Positions 46,701-54,819 of a stretch of 64,000 nt of DNA are shown here, one piece after another. The position numbers were made by a program, and so were the translations under genes. Numbering within the stretch: position 1 is the stretch's first letter; every line of letters begins with the position of its first letter. A model generated the notes under the pieces. It did not search any database, had not been told where the DNA came from, and saw only the letters and a program-made list of their open reading frames with translations. The DNA comes from Burkholderiales bacterium (GTDB taxonomy: Bacteria > Pseudomonadota > Gammaproteobacteria > Burkholderiales > Casimicrobiaceae), in the NCBI GenBank assembly GCA_025354165.1, contig JANXNI010000029.1:62001-126000 (forward strand), given 5' to 3'.

Positions 46701-47290
46701 TCGTGCGGCAAGCCGAAACCGCAAAGCTTCCGGGAAAAACAGCGCTGACGGAAGCGGTCGCTCGCTATTACTTCAAGCTGCTCGCCGTGAAAGACGAGTT
46801 CGAAGTGGCCCGCCTGCATAGCAATGGTGATTTCGAGAAGCGCATCGCTGGCCAATTTGAGGGTGATTACAAACTTAATTTCCATCTCGCGCCACCGCTG
46901 TTCGCAAAGAAAGATCCGATCACGGGCGAACTTAAAAAGCGTCAGTACGGCCCGTGGATGATGAGCGCGTTCCGCTTCCTTGCTTCACGCAAAGGGCTGC
47001 GTGGCACGGCCCTCGATATCTTCAAAAATACCGATGAACGCCGCATGGAGCAGCAGCTCAAAGTGGACTATCGACGTTTGATAGAAGAGGTCGTTGCCAA
47101 ACTCGCGCCGCACAATCAAACGCTCGCCGTGCAGCTTGCGCAAATCCCGGAAGACATACGTGGTTATGGGCATGTGAAAGAGCGGCACTTCAAGGCGGCG
47201 AAAACGAAAGAGGCTGGTCTCAAGTCGGAGTTTGACGCCGCGAAGGTTGTGATTGCGATTGCTTCACAAACCGTAGGTAAAGCGGCATGA
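43736..47290 (+). CDS. Fused indolepyruvate ferredoxin oxidoreductase
   Basis: The product is 1184 residues from the ATG at 43736, with CAGGAG upstream. The N-terminal pyrimidine-binding part (GFLSGYRGSPLGAID) is followed by the thiamine diphosphate part (YFCSGCPHNTSTNVPEGS, LYNDAVAMTGGQPHDG), a cysteine-rich iron-sulfur region near residues 655-710 (VCEGCGDCGVKSNCVSV, CVNGFCPSF) and a C-terminal gamma-type domain (GIGGTGVLTVGQVLGMAA). It oxidises aryl 2-oxoacids such as indolepyruvate to acyl-CoA, using ferredoxin. Single-chain versions of this size are typical of Proteobacteria. Confidence 0.95.
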   Translation: MSQAPLPVSSLPEAVQKAITGVALDDRFTLPSGRMYMNGSHALLRLMMLQRQIDERAGLNTGGFLSGYRGSPLGAIDQNAWKAKKHLAKSHITFVPGVNEELAATAVWGTQQLNLYPQAKYDGVFAMWYGKGPGVDRCGDVFKHANHAGTSKHGGVLLIAGDDHGAKSSTLPHQSDHEFISAVIPVLYPAGVQEYLDLGVHGYAMSRYSGCYVGMKAVTDTVESTASVIVDPDRIKPIIPTDFPLPEGGVNIRWPHTPLEQEKLMHDYKIYMAIHYARVNKLNYIAIDSPRPRLGIMAAGKAYLDVRQALEDLGIDDDLAKAIGLRVYKVGMVWPLEPEGVHEFASGLEEILVVEEKRQVLEYQLKEQLYNWKENVRPQVVGKFDAKGEWVRPHGDWLLPAPSELTPAMIARVIAGRIAKFYVSDRVKQRVEWINEKERVLAKKVIDIARAPYFCSGCPHNTSTNVPEGSRAVAGIGCHYMAVWMDRASTFTQMGGEGVPWIGQAPFTNEKHIFANLGDGTYYHSGLLAIRASVAAGVNITYKILYNDAVAMTGGQPHDGPLSPLTILQQVVAEGVKKVCVITDEPEKYEGVALPANCPVYHRERLDEIQREFRDAPGCTIIVYDQTCAAEKRRRRKIGKFPDPAKRVVINEAVCEGCGDCGVKSNCVSVMPLETEFGRKRTIDQSNCNKDFSCVNGFCPSFVTVEGGALKKPAKVGAVEFGDIPEPAIPALDKPYNILATGIGGTGVLTVGQVLGMAAFLEGKGMTILDMSGLAQKNGSVMSHIRIAPSQEMLHATRVAAGEAQLVLGCDVLTTTAEDSLAKMAVGVTKAIINSAVVMPATFTHSADLKFPLGSMEREITEACGADSAWFMDATKVATRLMGDSIATNLFVLGYAWQKGFIPLLEATILRAIELNGAAVPMNKNAFLWGRRAAVDLKRVEEIATPKIAAPISMKLSESLDEMIARRTAFLTDYQDASYAKTYSDFVAFVRQAETAKLPGKTALTEAVARYYFKLLAVKDEFEVARLHSNGDFEKRIAGQFEGDYKLNFHLAPPLFAKKDPITGELKKRQYGPWMMSAFRFLASRKGLRGTALDIFKNTDERRMEQQLKVDYRRLIEEVVAKLAPHNQTLAVQLAQIPEDIRGYGHVKERHFKAAKTKEAGLKSEFDAAKVVIAIASQTVGKAA

Positions 47291-47632
47291 GGGGTAACGA
47301 TGCCCGCATCGCAACGTAATTTGTAAGTGCAACTTCGTTTGTTTTGCTATTTTGAAGGACGTGGCCCTATTGCATATCCCAAGTGCAAGTGTGGCTCAAG
47401 GGGCGTTGTGACATGGCGTGATCGGCGCGTGGAAACATCGGCGATATCGTCAGGAAATCGGCGGCTCAGCGCTGTTTTTTAGCCGGTTTTGGCGAGCTTT
47501 TTACGGGCGGATGCAACAGTACGTGAAATGTTGCATACTCAAGCTGGCTGACAGCCAAGCATGTACCGGCGGCTTGTCAAAAGTGATGTTTGAAATTCCC
47601 ATGCCTACACAACGGATTCGGGGAGGTTGTAA
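47291..47632. other. Intergenic stretch of 342 bp
   Basis: Between the oxidoreductase and phosphoesterase genes I see no credible coding region; a 72-codon frame at 47418-47636 has no family features. GGGGAGG at 47620-47626 is the ribosome-binding site of the next gene. Confidence 0.5.
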
Positions 47633-49138
47633 GTGATCTCAAACACATTGCGCAGAGCAATGCTCATGTTGACGCTCACTAGTGCTTTGGTGGCGTTCAC
47701 GGTCTGTGCGGATACATTATCGGTGGCGAAAGCTGGAAACGGTTCTGGGACCGTCACCGGCAGTCCCGGCGCGATCGATTGCGGTTCATCCTGCTCAGAC
47801 ACGTACAACAGCGGCACGCTGATAACCCTGACTGCATCCCCGAGTTTGGGGAGCCAATTCACAGGCTGGCTGGGTCCGTGCACTGGAACCGATACCTGCC
47901 AATTCAACATCAATGGTGACACCACCGTCTCCGCAACCTTCGCGCCGGTAATCGTCGGTGCACCAAGGCTAGATATCGATGGCACGAGCCGTTGCGACGC
48001 GTTGACAGATGGCCTGTTGTCGCTGCGCTATCTCCTCGGACTTTCGGGCGCGTCGTTAGCCAATGGCGCCGTAGGACAAGGTGCGTCGAGAATGACTCCA
48101 ACGCAGATCGATGGCTACTTTGCCAATATCAGGCCAGTGCTCGACATCGACGGCAACGGTCATGTCGATGCGTTGACCGATGGCCTGCTCATCGTTCGCT
48201 ACATGTTCGGCTTTCGAGGCACCGCATTGATCGCTGGCGCGGTCGGTTCCGGCGCGACGCGCACCACCGCCGATATCGAATCGCGCATCGCGAGCTTGTG
48301 CATTCCCCTGCCGCCCATCTACGCCTACACCATCGTTATGGCCAATCACGACTACGCCGAGATTGTCGGCTCACCGAATGCGCCGTATATCAATTCCCTG
48401 ATAGCGAGCTACGGGCTGGCGACGAATTACTCGGACTCGGGAACCCATCCAGACCTTCCCAACTATCTCTACCTGATCAGCGGTGCCACGCAGTACCCAG
48501 GGGTTGTCAATCTCGGCCCGACGTCGGGACCGTACTTTCCGAGCAACGGTGACAACCTCGGGCATCAGCTCCAGGCGGCTGGCATTTCGTGGCGCGCTTA
48601 TGAAGAGAGCATGGGAACGCCGTGCAAACTGACGGGCAGTGGCAGCTACGCGAACCAGCATAACCCCTTCCTCTATTTCAGTAATATCCAGACCGCTGGC
48701 GGCGGGACGCTGTGTGTGGCGACTAACCGCGACTACAACGAGTTTGCAGGCGATCTCGCTGCCGGGACTTACCGTTACAACTGGATTTCACCGAATCTGG
48801 TGAATGACGGGCATGATCCGAGTACAAATCCGGTCGCCACTTTGGGCGCGAGCGATACCTGGCTCGCGACTGAAATCCCGAAGATTCTGGCGAGTGCCGC
48901 ATATCAGGCAGGTGGTGTCATCTTCCTGACCTGGGATCAGGCGGAAGGCCGCAACGGCAACTCTGCTGATCAGGTACCGATGATAATCATCTCGAAGAAG
49001 ATCAAGTCGGCGGGATACAAGTCTGGCATCGCATACAGCCACGCCAACTATCTCGCGACGATAGAGGATATCTTTGGGCTTCCGCGGCTGGGTGCAGCGC
49101 AGGGGATCAGCAACATGCTGGAGTTCCTCGCGCCCTGA
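47633..49138 (+). CDS. Secreted phosphoesterase-family protein with dockerin-like repeats
   Basis: The product is 501 residues from a GTG at 47633 behind GGGGAGG. After a signal peptide (MLTLTSALVAFTVCA) comes a small beta domain with KAGNGSGTVTGSPGAIDCG and FTGWLGPCTGTDTCQF, then two dockerin or EF-hand-like units (DIDGTSRCDALTDGLLSLRY and DIDGNGHVDALTDGLLIVRY), then a phosphoesterase domain (MANHDYAEIVGSPNAPYINS, SGATQYPG, WISPNLVNDGHD, VIFLTWDQAEGRN). The last part resembles acid phosphatase or phospholipase C-type enzymes. It is probably secreted and calcium-binding. Confidence 0.85.
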   Translation: MISNTLRRAMLMLTLTSALVAFTVCADTLSVAKAGNGSGTVTGSPGAIDCGSSCSDTYNSGTLITLTASPSLGSQFTGWLGPCTGTDTCQFNINGDTTVSATFAPVIVGAPRLDIDGTSRCDALTDGLLSLRYLLGLSGASLANGAVGQGASRMTPTQIDGYFANIRPVLDIDGNGHVDALTDGLLIVRYMFGFRGTALIAGAVGSGATRTTADIESRIASLCIPLPPIYAYTIVMANHDYAEIVGSPNAPYINSLIASYGLATNYSDSGTHPDLPNYLYLISGATQYPGVVNLGPTSGPYFPSNGDNLGHQLQAAGISWRAYEESMGTPCKLTGSGSYANQHNPFLYFSNIQTAGGGTLCVATNRDYNEFAGDLAAGTYRYNWISPNLVNDGHDPSTNPVATLGASDTWLATEIPKILASAAYQAGGVIFLTWDQAEGRNGNSADQVPMIIISKKIKSAGYKSGIAYSHANYLATIEDIFGLPRLGAAQGISNMLEFLAP

Positions 49139-49399
49139 GGCCGGATACTGTCAATCGGAGCCTCGGAACGGGACGTGGGCCCAGTCTTGCAAATTTCAAA
49201 CTCAAAGCCGGGTTAATCCCACGTCATGGCCACTCGGCCTGACATTTTCCGGTGAGCTGGATCAGGTCAGCTCGCGTGACCTTGGGCGCGTAGACATCTC
49301 TACGACGACAACGGTAGCGCGCTTTGGCTAGCCGCGTCGGCGCAGTGTTGCGAACTGTTTGAGTGAGTGATCGTCGAGCGGTTCTTGATGTCAATGAAT

Positions 49400-50290
49400 T
49401 CACGCGCGTCCGCATTCTCTGCTGCGCTCGCCAGACCTCGACATCGATTGCAAATCCTTCATCGCAGCGCTCCACTGCGCCGTGTAGCGCGTCGGAATAT
49501 CGACATGACGCGCGCCCTCCACAAGCAGCCAGCGCTTGGGTTCAGGCGCAGCAGCGAAGAGTTTTTTTGCGACGTCAATCGGGATACGGTAGTCGTTACT
49601 GCCGTGCATGAAAAGCGTTGGCATGCAGAGCTTGGGGGCTTTCGCCAGCGAGTCGAAATATTGCGTCTGCACGACGGCCAGCGGGATCCATTTGTAGGAC
49701 GTGAATTGCTGCATTTCGCTGACGCTGGTGAACGCGCTTTCCATCACCAGTCCTGCGGCGTCTTTGGCATCGGGCGAGCTCGCCAGCTCCATTGCCATTG
49801 CGCCACCGAGCGAGTGCCCGTAGATGTAGCGCTTGTTGGTCGGCGCGCGTCGCACAAGCTCGGCCCACGCGGCGTGCGAGTCCTCGTAGGCCGTTTCTTC
49901 CGATGGCAATTCGCCATCACTTTTGCCGAAACCGCGGTAGTCAATCGCGAGCACCGAGAAGCCTTCGTCGTGCAGCTTCATGATGCGCGGCAGATTGGCC
50001 GAAATGCCGAACCCTGCGCCGTGCAGATACAGTGCAGCAGGCGCGTTGATTGCGTCCTTATTCGCGGGAATCCACCACGCGTGCAGCTTGCCCTGTGCGT
50101 GTCCGGACCGGCCCGCGTTGAGCCAGACGTCTTCAAACGGCGTCTGATATTCGGCGGGCGTTCGGCTCGCCTCTTTGCTCGGTCGGAAAATGACCTGGCG
50201 CTGAAAGTCGTCGAGCGAAGTGCAGGCGGCGAGAATGCCGCTGGCAAGGATGACGGCGGCGATGGTGGAGAGGAGGGTACGACGGGACAT
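49400..50290 (-). CDS. Lipoprotein alpha/beta hydrolase
   Basis: The product is 296 residues. The N-terminus ends in a lipobox, GILAAC, so it is probably a lipid-anchored envelope protein. The fold shows LYLHGAGFGISAN, the IDYRGFGKSDG turn, nucleophile Ser in IYGHSLGGAMAME, an Asp in MHGSNDYRIP and a His in VEGARHVDIP. It resembles serine hydrolases of the BEM46 group. The substrate is unknown. The 260 bp between it and the convergent phosphoesterase gene hold nothing clear. Confidence 0.9.
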   Translation of the reverse strand: MSRRTLLSTIAAVILASGILAACTSLDDFQRQVIFRPSKEASRTPAEYQTPFEDVWLNAGRSGHAQGKLHAWWIPANKDAINAPAALYLHGAGFGISANLPRIMKLHDEGFSVLAIDYRGFGKSDGELPSEETAYEDSHAAWAELVRRAPTNKRYIYGHSLGGAMAMELASSPDAKDAAGLVMESAFTSVSEMQQFTSYKWIPLAVVQTQYFDSLAKAPKLCMPTLFMHGSNDYRIPIDVAKKLFAAAPEPKRWLLVEGARHVDIPTRYTAQWSAAMKDLQSMSRSGERSRECGRA

Positions 50291-50397
50291 TAGGAATCGA
50301 TTAGGGAATCTGGAGCGCGTTCAGAGCGATTGCGCGACTACTGTTGGTGGTGATTCTGCCGCCAAAGTTCCGCAAGACGCCCGTGCTAACCGACAAT

Positions 50398-50423
50398 AAA
50401 AAAGAGCAGACCGAAGCCTGCTC
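50398..50423 (-). terminator. Intrinsic terminator of bfr
   Basis: On the minus strand GAGCAG pairs with CTGCTC around an 8-nt loop that contains TTCG, followed by six T residues. It is 26 bp past the bfr stop codon, a textbook Rho-independent terminator. Confidence 0.85.
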
Positions 50424-50449
50424 CATTTTTCAGCGTGGACAGAGGCGGC

Positions 50450-50932
50450 TCAGGAGCCGGATTTCACGTCCATCTGGCTTTGCTGGTAGTTCTGGATGCC
50501 GACGCGCTCGATGAGCTGCAACTGCGTTTCCAGCCAGTCGATGTGCTCTTCTTCGCTCTCGAGAATTTCCTTGAGCAAATCGCGCGTGACGTAGTCTTTT
50601 GCTTCTTCGCAGTAGGTGATCGCAACCTTTAAATCCGGGTGCGCGATCATTTCGAGCTTGAGGTCGCAAGCGATGCACTCAGCGACGTCTTCGCCGATCA
50701 TCAGCTTGCCGAGGTCCTGCAAATTAGGCAGACCGTCGAGGAACAAAATGCGCTCGATCAGGCGATCTGCATGCTTCATCTCGTCGATGGATTCATGCAT
50801 TTCGTGCGCGCCCAACTTGTCCAGCCCCCAGTTTTTGTACATCCGCGCGTGCAAGAAATACTGGTTGATGGCGACCAGTTCGTTGTAGAGAATTTTGTTT
50901 AAGTGCTGAATGACTTGTTTGTCGCCCTTCAT
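50450..50932 (-). CDS. bfr: Bacterioferritin
   Basis: The product is 160 residues from the ATG at 50932. The diiron ferroxidase ligands Glu18, Glu51 and His54 and the haem ligand Met52 are all present. It stores iron as a 24-subunit shell. Bfd, which helps release the iron, is encoded upstream, separated by 366 bp that contain repeat copy E, so the two genes may be transcribed apart. Confidence 0.97.
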   Translation of the reverse strand: MKGDKQVIQHLNKILYNELVAINQYFLHARMYKNWGLDKLGAHEMHESIDEMKHADRLIERILFLDGLPNLQDLGKLMIGEDVAECIACDLKLEMIAHPDLKVAITYCEEAKDYVTRDLLKEILESEEEHIDWLETQLQLIERVGIQNYQQSQMDVKSGS

Positions 50933-51167
50933 GTTTTGCTCCAAGGGTTTGCGACAAGAGGCCTAAATTCGCGGCATATCTGAACCGGGTCCAGCATGCG
51001 CGTTTCAGAGCCTTGGTCTCTAGCGGGGCTCGCTGCGAATTATCTGCTTCGCGCTGTAAAAAATCAAATAAATCAATGACTTAATCCACGAAGGCACGAG
51101 TGAGAACGCGAACTAATCGCGCTTGAATCCGTGACTTTCGCGAAGCCTTGGCAATGTTGTGGTGATA

Positions 51168-51283
51168 CAACTTTTCGCTGAAATGACGTCTAATCACGGG
51201 CTGACGTCGATTAATGACTTTAATCGACTTGCAACGAATTGCGAGCTTAGCGCCTATGAAAAGGCGCTTCCACGTAAAAGCTG
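51168..51283. repeat. Copy E of the dispersed palindromic element
   Basis: Left arm 51168-51203 (CAACTTTTCGCTGAAA to GGGCTG), middle 44 nt, right arm 51248-51283 (TAGCGC to AAGCTG). The central stem is GTCGATTA with TAATCGAC. The right arm also has GCGCC and GGCGC, able to pair locally. It lies between bfd and bfr, both read from the other strand; the rest of the 366-bp gap holds nothing I recognise. Confidence 0.85.
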
Positions 51284-51298
51284 ATAGTCCGAGTTGGG

Positions 51299-51484
51299 CT
51301 ACGCGGCCTGTGCGAAAGTCGCGCCCAGCGCGTCGTCCAGCACCGATTTCGCGCAATCCGTGCACTTGCCGCAGCAGGTGCCAACGCCGGTCTGACAGGC
51401 GAGGTCGCTCATAGTGCACGCGCCGTCCGCCACCGCCTGGTGGATCGCTTTGTCGTTAATGCCGTGGCAGATACAGACGATCAT
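51299..51484 (-). CDS. bfd: Bacterioferritin-associated ferredoxin
   Basis: The product is 61 residues. Four cysteines, in CICHG (Cys4, Cys6) and TCCGKC, bind a [2Fe-2S] cluster in the usual Bfd pattern. It passes electrons to bacterioferritin so that stored iron is released as ferrous ion. A Fur-type palindrome lies 36-50 bp upstream of the start, consistent with derepression in iron starvation. Confidence 0.95.
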   Translation of the reverse strand: MIVCICHGINDKAIHQAVADGACTMSDLACQTGVGTCCGKCTDCAKSVLDDALGATFAQAA

Positions 51485-51519
51485 GGATGAAATTAACTAT
51501 CGTTGAAGATGTTTGTTAA

Positions 51520-51534
51520 TGCGAACTATTCGTA
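51520..51534 (-). promoter_or_regulatory. Fur-type box 1 upstream of bfd
   Basis: TGCGAA-CTA-TTCGTA, an imperfect palindrome with the 15-bp 7-1-7 size of a Fur box. Read toward bfd, its 22-bp context matches box 3 (upstream of hemP) at 21 of 22 positions. It lies in the 91-bp gap between feoB and bfd. Confidence 0.7.
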
Positions 51535-51575
51535 ATATTGTAGCGACTTGCGGAAAGTCAAGCAAGCGGATTTCT

Positions 51576-53660
51576 CTAAGCCGTTAGCGCCAGCGTTACT
51601 CGATAAGTGACAAACGAAGCCAGATAGGCGAGGCCAAACAAGTAGCACGCCATGAGAATCGGCATTTTCCAGCCGCCGGTTTCGCGCTTCACCGTGGCAA
51701 GTGTGGACAAACATTGCGGCGCAAACACGAACCACGCCAAAAGCGAAAACGCCGTCGCTAGGCTCCACGACTTGGCAATGATCGGCGACAGCGCCTGCGC
51801 GGTGTCCGCACCCGTCGCGGCCAGCGCATACACGGTGCCGAGCGCGCCCACCGCGACCTCGCGTGCCGCGAGGCCGGGCACCAGCGCGATGCTGATTTGC
51901 CAGTTAAATCCAATCGGCTGAAACACCACAGCCAGTGCACGACCCAACACGCCCGCGACGCTGTATTCAATCGCGGCACCAGTTGCTCCGGGCGGTGGCC
52001 CTGGAAAGCTGGCCAGAAACCACAGCGCCAGCGTGAGCACAAACACAATGGTGCCGACTCGGCGCAAAAAAATCAGCGCACGCTGCCATAGTCCGAGCGC
52101 CAGATTACGCACGGTTGGCCAGTGATAGGCGGGCAACTCCATCATCAGCGGGCGCACCTGACGACCGCTCGCCGTGAACGTCTTGAGCACCCACGCCACC
52201 GCCATTGCCCCGAGAATTCCCGCTCCATAAAGTGCGAGCAAAACGAGTCCCTGCAACTCGACGCCACCCCACATTTTTCGCGCGGGAACGAATGCGCCGA
52301 TCAACAACGCATACACCGGCAGCCGCGCGGAGCAGGTCATCAGCGGCGCGATCATGATGGTCACCCAACGGTCGCGCGCGTTGCTGATTGAGCGCGCCGC
52401 CATGATGCCCGGAATCGCGCAGGCGAAGCTCGACAACAGCGGAATGAACGAGCGGCCCGAGAGCCCGACCGATGCCATCACGCGATCCAGCAGAAACGCG
52501 GCGCGCGGCAAATAGCCCGATTCTTCAAGGATCAAAATGAAGAAAAAGAGAATCAGGATTTGCGGAAGGAACACGACCACGCCACCGAGGCCCGCGATAA
52601 TTCCATCGACGACCAGACTGCGAATCCAGCCTTCGGGCAACAGCGCCCCGAGCGACGTACCGAGCCACGCGGTCGCCTCTTTGATCGCGTCCATCGGCAC
52701 CGTCGCCCAGGCAAACACCGCCTGAAACATTAGGAACAGCACGATGACCAAAAGTATCGGGCCGAGCACTGGATGCAACACCACGCGGTCAATGCGATCA
52801 CTCTGCGCATGGGGAAATTGATCGTCAATGCCCAGCGTTTGCAGAATGCGACGAACGGTTTCGTGATCGCCTGCGGTTTCGTGGGCGCGCGTGTTCAGCG
52901 TCGAGTTGATTTGTCCGGTTGACGCCGCGCCGCTCTGTCCCCGCTCCCCTTGCGGGAGAGCGGGCAAAGCTTGGGCCTCGTTAGGGCCGGGGTGAGGGGT
53001 AAGGTTGCTTGAGGAGTCAGGTCGGTTATGAGCGCCACCGTCACCCGCCCCTCTCAAGGGAACGGGTGACGAATTCTCTTCGTGCTGGACATGCTTCGCT
53101 TCCGCCACAGCTTTCCGCCAAACCTCTTTATCCTCAATCAAAACGCGCAGCGCCTCATCCCCGCCCGCCTTGACGCCAATCGTCTCAACCACCGGTATGC
53201 CTAACGCTTGCGACAATGCGTCAGCATCTACATGTACCCCGCGCGCCCGCGCAATGTCGGCCATATTGAGCGCCACAATCATTGGCAAACCGAGCCGCTT
53301 CACAGCGAGCACCAACCGCAAATTGCGCCGCAAATTAGTCGCATCGACAACACAAACAACCAGATCCGGCTGCTTCTCGCCGCGTGCGCGCCCGTTCAAC
53401 ACGTCAATGGTCACTCGCTCATCGGGGGAGCGAGGATACAAGCTGTAAGCGCCCGGCAAATCGAGCACGCGGACAGTCTTCCCGCCGTCGGTCCGCAGTC
53501 GTCCCTCTTTGCGCTCGACCGTTACGCCTGCGTAATTGGCCACTTTTTGCCGACTACCGGTAAGCAGATTAAACAGTGCCGTCTTGCCGCAATTCGGATT
53601 TCCAACCAGCGCGACAAGTGTTCCTGCGGGAAAAAAGTGAACCGTTGATTGGCTCATCAT
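51576..53660 (-). CDS. feoB: FeoB ferrous iron transporter
   Basis: The product is 694 residues. The N-terminal GTPase domain has GNPNCGKTALFN, DLPGAYSL and NMADIA. The membrane part has gate-like repeats (FLPQILILFFFILILEESGYL, SFACAIPGIMAARSI). FeoB moves ferrous iron across the inner membrane. Between the GTPase and membrane parts, about residues 190-250, lies a low-complexity stretch (SSPVPLRGAGDGG, then LTPHPGPNEAQALPALPQGERG) that encodes dispersed repeat units. The start overlaps the feoA stop by 4 nt. Confidence 0.97.
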   Translation of the reverse strand: MMSQSTVHFFPAGTLVALVGNPNCGKTALFNLLTGSRQKVANYAGVTVERKEGRLRTDGGKTVRVLDLPGAYSLYPRSPDERVTIDVLNGRARGEKQPDLVVCVVDATNLRRNLRLVLAVKRLGLPMIVALNMADIARARGVHVDADALSQALGIPVVETIGVKAGGDEALRVLIEDKEVWRKAVAEAKHVQHEENSSPVPLRGAGDGGAHNRPDSSSNLTPHPGPNEAQALPALPQGERGQSGAASTGQINSTLNTRAHETAGDHETVRRILQTLGIDDQFPHAQSDRIDRVVLHPVLGPILLVIVLFLMFQAVFAWATVPMDAIKEATAWLGTSLGALLPEGWIRSLVVDGIIAGLGGVVVFLPQILILFFFILILEESGYLPRAAFLLDRVMASVGLSGRSFIPLLSSFACAIPGIMAARSISNARDRWVTIMIAPLMTCSARLPVYALLIGAFVPARKMWGGVELQGLVLLALYGAGILGAMAVAWVLKTFTASGRQVRPLMMELPAYHWPTVRNLALGLWQRALIFLRRVGTIVFVLTLALWFLASFPGPPPGATGAAIEYSVAGVLGRALAVVFQPIGFNWQISIALVPGLAAREVAVGALGTVYALAATGADTAQALSPIIAKSWSLATAFSLLAWFVFAPQCLSTLATVKRETGGWKMPILMACYLFGLAYLASFVTYRVTLALTA
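52937..53080. repeat. Dispersed repeat units inside feoB
   Basis: CCGCTCCCCTTGCGGGAGAG (about 52941) and GGCCGGGGTGAGGGGT (about 52985) match the intergenic CCCTCTCCC-type repeats at 15.7, 23.0, 24.6 and 28.4 kb. A further palindromic piece around 53039-53069 has TCACCCG and CGGGTGA around CCCCTCTCAAGGGA. They stay in frame and encode a linker in FeoB. Confidence 0.75.
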
Positions 53661-53932
53661 TCAGCCGACAGCACCCGAATGCAGCGTGCCTCGGCACGCT
53701 TGAGCGCAAAGGTGGAAGCGCCAACACGCACGACGAGCGGGTCACCGCCCACCGCGCTGCGCCCGGTAACGGTCACCGTTTCGCCCGCCAGGAAGCCAAT
53801 ATCTTCCAGCCAATGTGACCACTCCGGCACATCAACCGGCGGATGCAAGGCCGTGACCACGTAGCGTCGACCCACAACGGCCTGATCCAGGCCGAAGCTC
53901 AACGCGCTTTGTTCTGCGACCGATTGTTTCAT
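53657..53932 (-). CDS. feoA: FeoA iron transport accessory protein
   Basis: The product is 91 residues with an SH3-like FeoA fold (WLEDIGFLAGETVTVTGRS, DPLVVRVGASTFALKRAEA). FeoA assists FeoB. It is the first gene of a feoAB operon. The start is about 205 bp from Fur-type box 2, giving a long leader with no recognised element. Confidence 0.93.
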   Translation of the reverse strand: MKQSVAEQSALSFGLDQAVVGRRYVVTALHPPVDVPEWSHWLEDIGFLAGETVTVTGRSAVGGDPLVVRVGASTFALKRAEARCIRVLSAE

Positions 53933-54136
53933 CTAGTAAATGCGCTGGCGCGCGCGAACTTCCCATATTCGCCGATCACAAAACCAGCGAGGCGAGAGGG
54001 AAGGTCCCGTGCGTGCGAAGCGCCCGGCATCGAGGCCGAGCTGCCCAGCGTGGGTTCGTCTTGTGACGCTAACGGATTAGATAGAAAGGGGTGCAATTTG
54101 AAACCAGCGTTCCTAGATTGGGGATCATAACCGATA

Positions 54137-54151
54137 TGCGAACAATTCGTA
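54137..54151. promoter_or_regulatory. Fur-type box 2 between feoA and hemP
   Basis: TGCGAA-CAA-TTCGTA shares both half-sites with boxes 1 and 3. It is the closest such site to feoA, so it probably controls feoAB. Confidence 0.65.
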
Positions 54152-54167
54152 TTTATATAGTTGCTTA

Positions 54168-54195
54168 ATGCTACATGCTAGATGCCAGATGCAAA
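54168..54195 (+). repeat. Seven-base tandem repeat between the two Fur-type boxes
   Basis: ATGCTAC, ATGCTAG, ATGCCAG and ATGCAAA follow one another, four units sharing ATGC at 7-bp spacing. It has no obvious function. The rest of 53933-54412 holds only the two Fur-type boxes. Confidence 0.5.
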
Positions 54196-54331
54196 CGAAT
54201 CAATGGGACACCGACCTGTGACCACAGCGTGGTTTGCGCGGCGAATGATCGAGGTCATTGACGGGCGCGACTGGTATTTTTTTTGAAGAGCCCCAAAGTT
54301 CGCGGCGTTCCAAAATATTTTTTATAAGTAT

Positions 54332-54346
54332 TGCGAATAGTTCGCA
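54332..54346 (+). promoter_or_regulatory. Fur-type box 3 upstream of hemP
   Basis: TGCGAA-TAG-TTCGCA is a perfect 6-3-6 palindrome 67 bp before the hemP ATG. TTGCGA inside it could also serve as a -35 element, with TAAAGT at 54354-54359 as a weak -10. Confidence 0.75.
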
Positions 54347-54412
54347 TTAACTGTAAAGTTACCACATCGAAAAGCGAATCGCCACTCCACCACGAAGCGC
54401 CATACGTAAAAA

Positions 54413-54745
54413 ATGCCAGCCATTCCCGACATCATCGCCGCCGAAACGCACGTTGAAAAAAGAGTCACCCGATCGCGCGAGACGCTCTCGGTGCGAGCGG
54501 TCTCGGTGTCGCGCCCAGAGGTTACTTCCAGCCCGGCACGTCGTGTCAATGTCGATCATGCGAACAGTGGAAACGCCGCATCAGGCACGCAAAACGGCGT
54601 TGTCCCGTTGAAGCGCCTGACAGCAGGTCGGAAGGAACTGAAGATTGGACATGATGGCGCGACGTACTTGCTGCGCATCACCAAATCAAACAAACTTATT
54701 TTGACGAAAACTGACGACGCAACGCAGGGCGTGTCAACTTCGTAA
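54413..54745 (+). CDS. hemP: HemP family hemin uptake protein
   Basis: The product is 110 residues. The conserved HemP core is C-terminal (LKRLTAGRKELKIGHDG and YLLRITKSNKLILTK). HemP proteins are small factors of the hemin uptake regulon; members in Burkholderiales can act as regulators of the haem receptor. The N-terminal 60 residues are polar and longer than in most relatives, which may mean a later true start or an added tail. No haem receptor adjoins. A Fur-type box lies upstream. Confidence 0.82.
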   Translation: MPAIPDIIAAETHVEKRVTRSRETLSVRAVSVSRPEVTSSPARRVNVDHANSGNAASGTQNGVVPLKRLTAGRKELKIGHDGATYLLRITKSNKLILTKTDDATQGVSTS

Positions 54746-54819
54746 CTGTTTACCGCCGATTAGCCAAGCCGGACTCGCACTCCCTGGCACTAGCCACATC
54801 GGCCCCTTCTAAACGAACC

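Noticed and set aside
45515-46885. 456-codon minus-strand frame inside the same gene
   Set aside because: Antisense shadow; the plus-strand product has clear cofactor motifs over this span.
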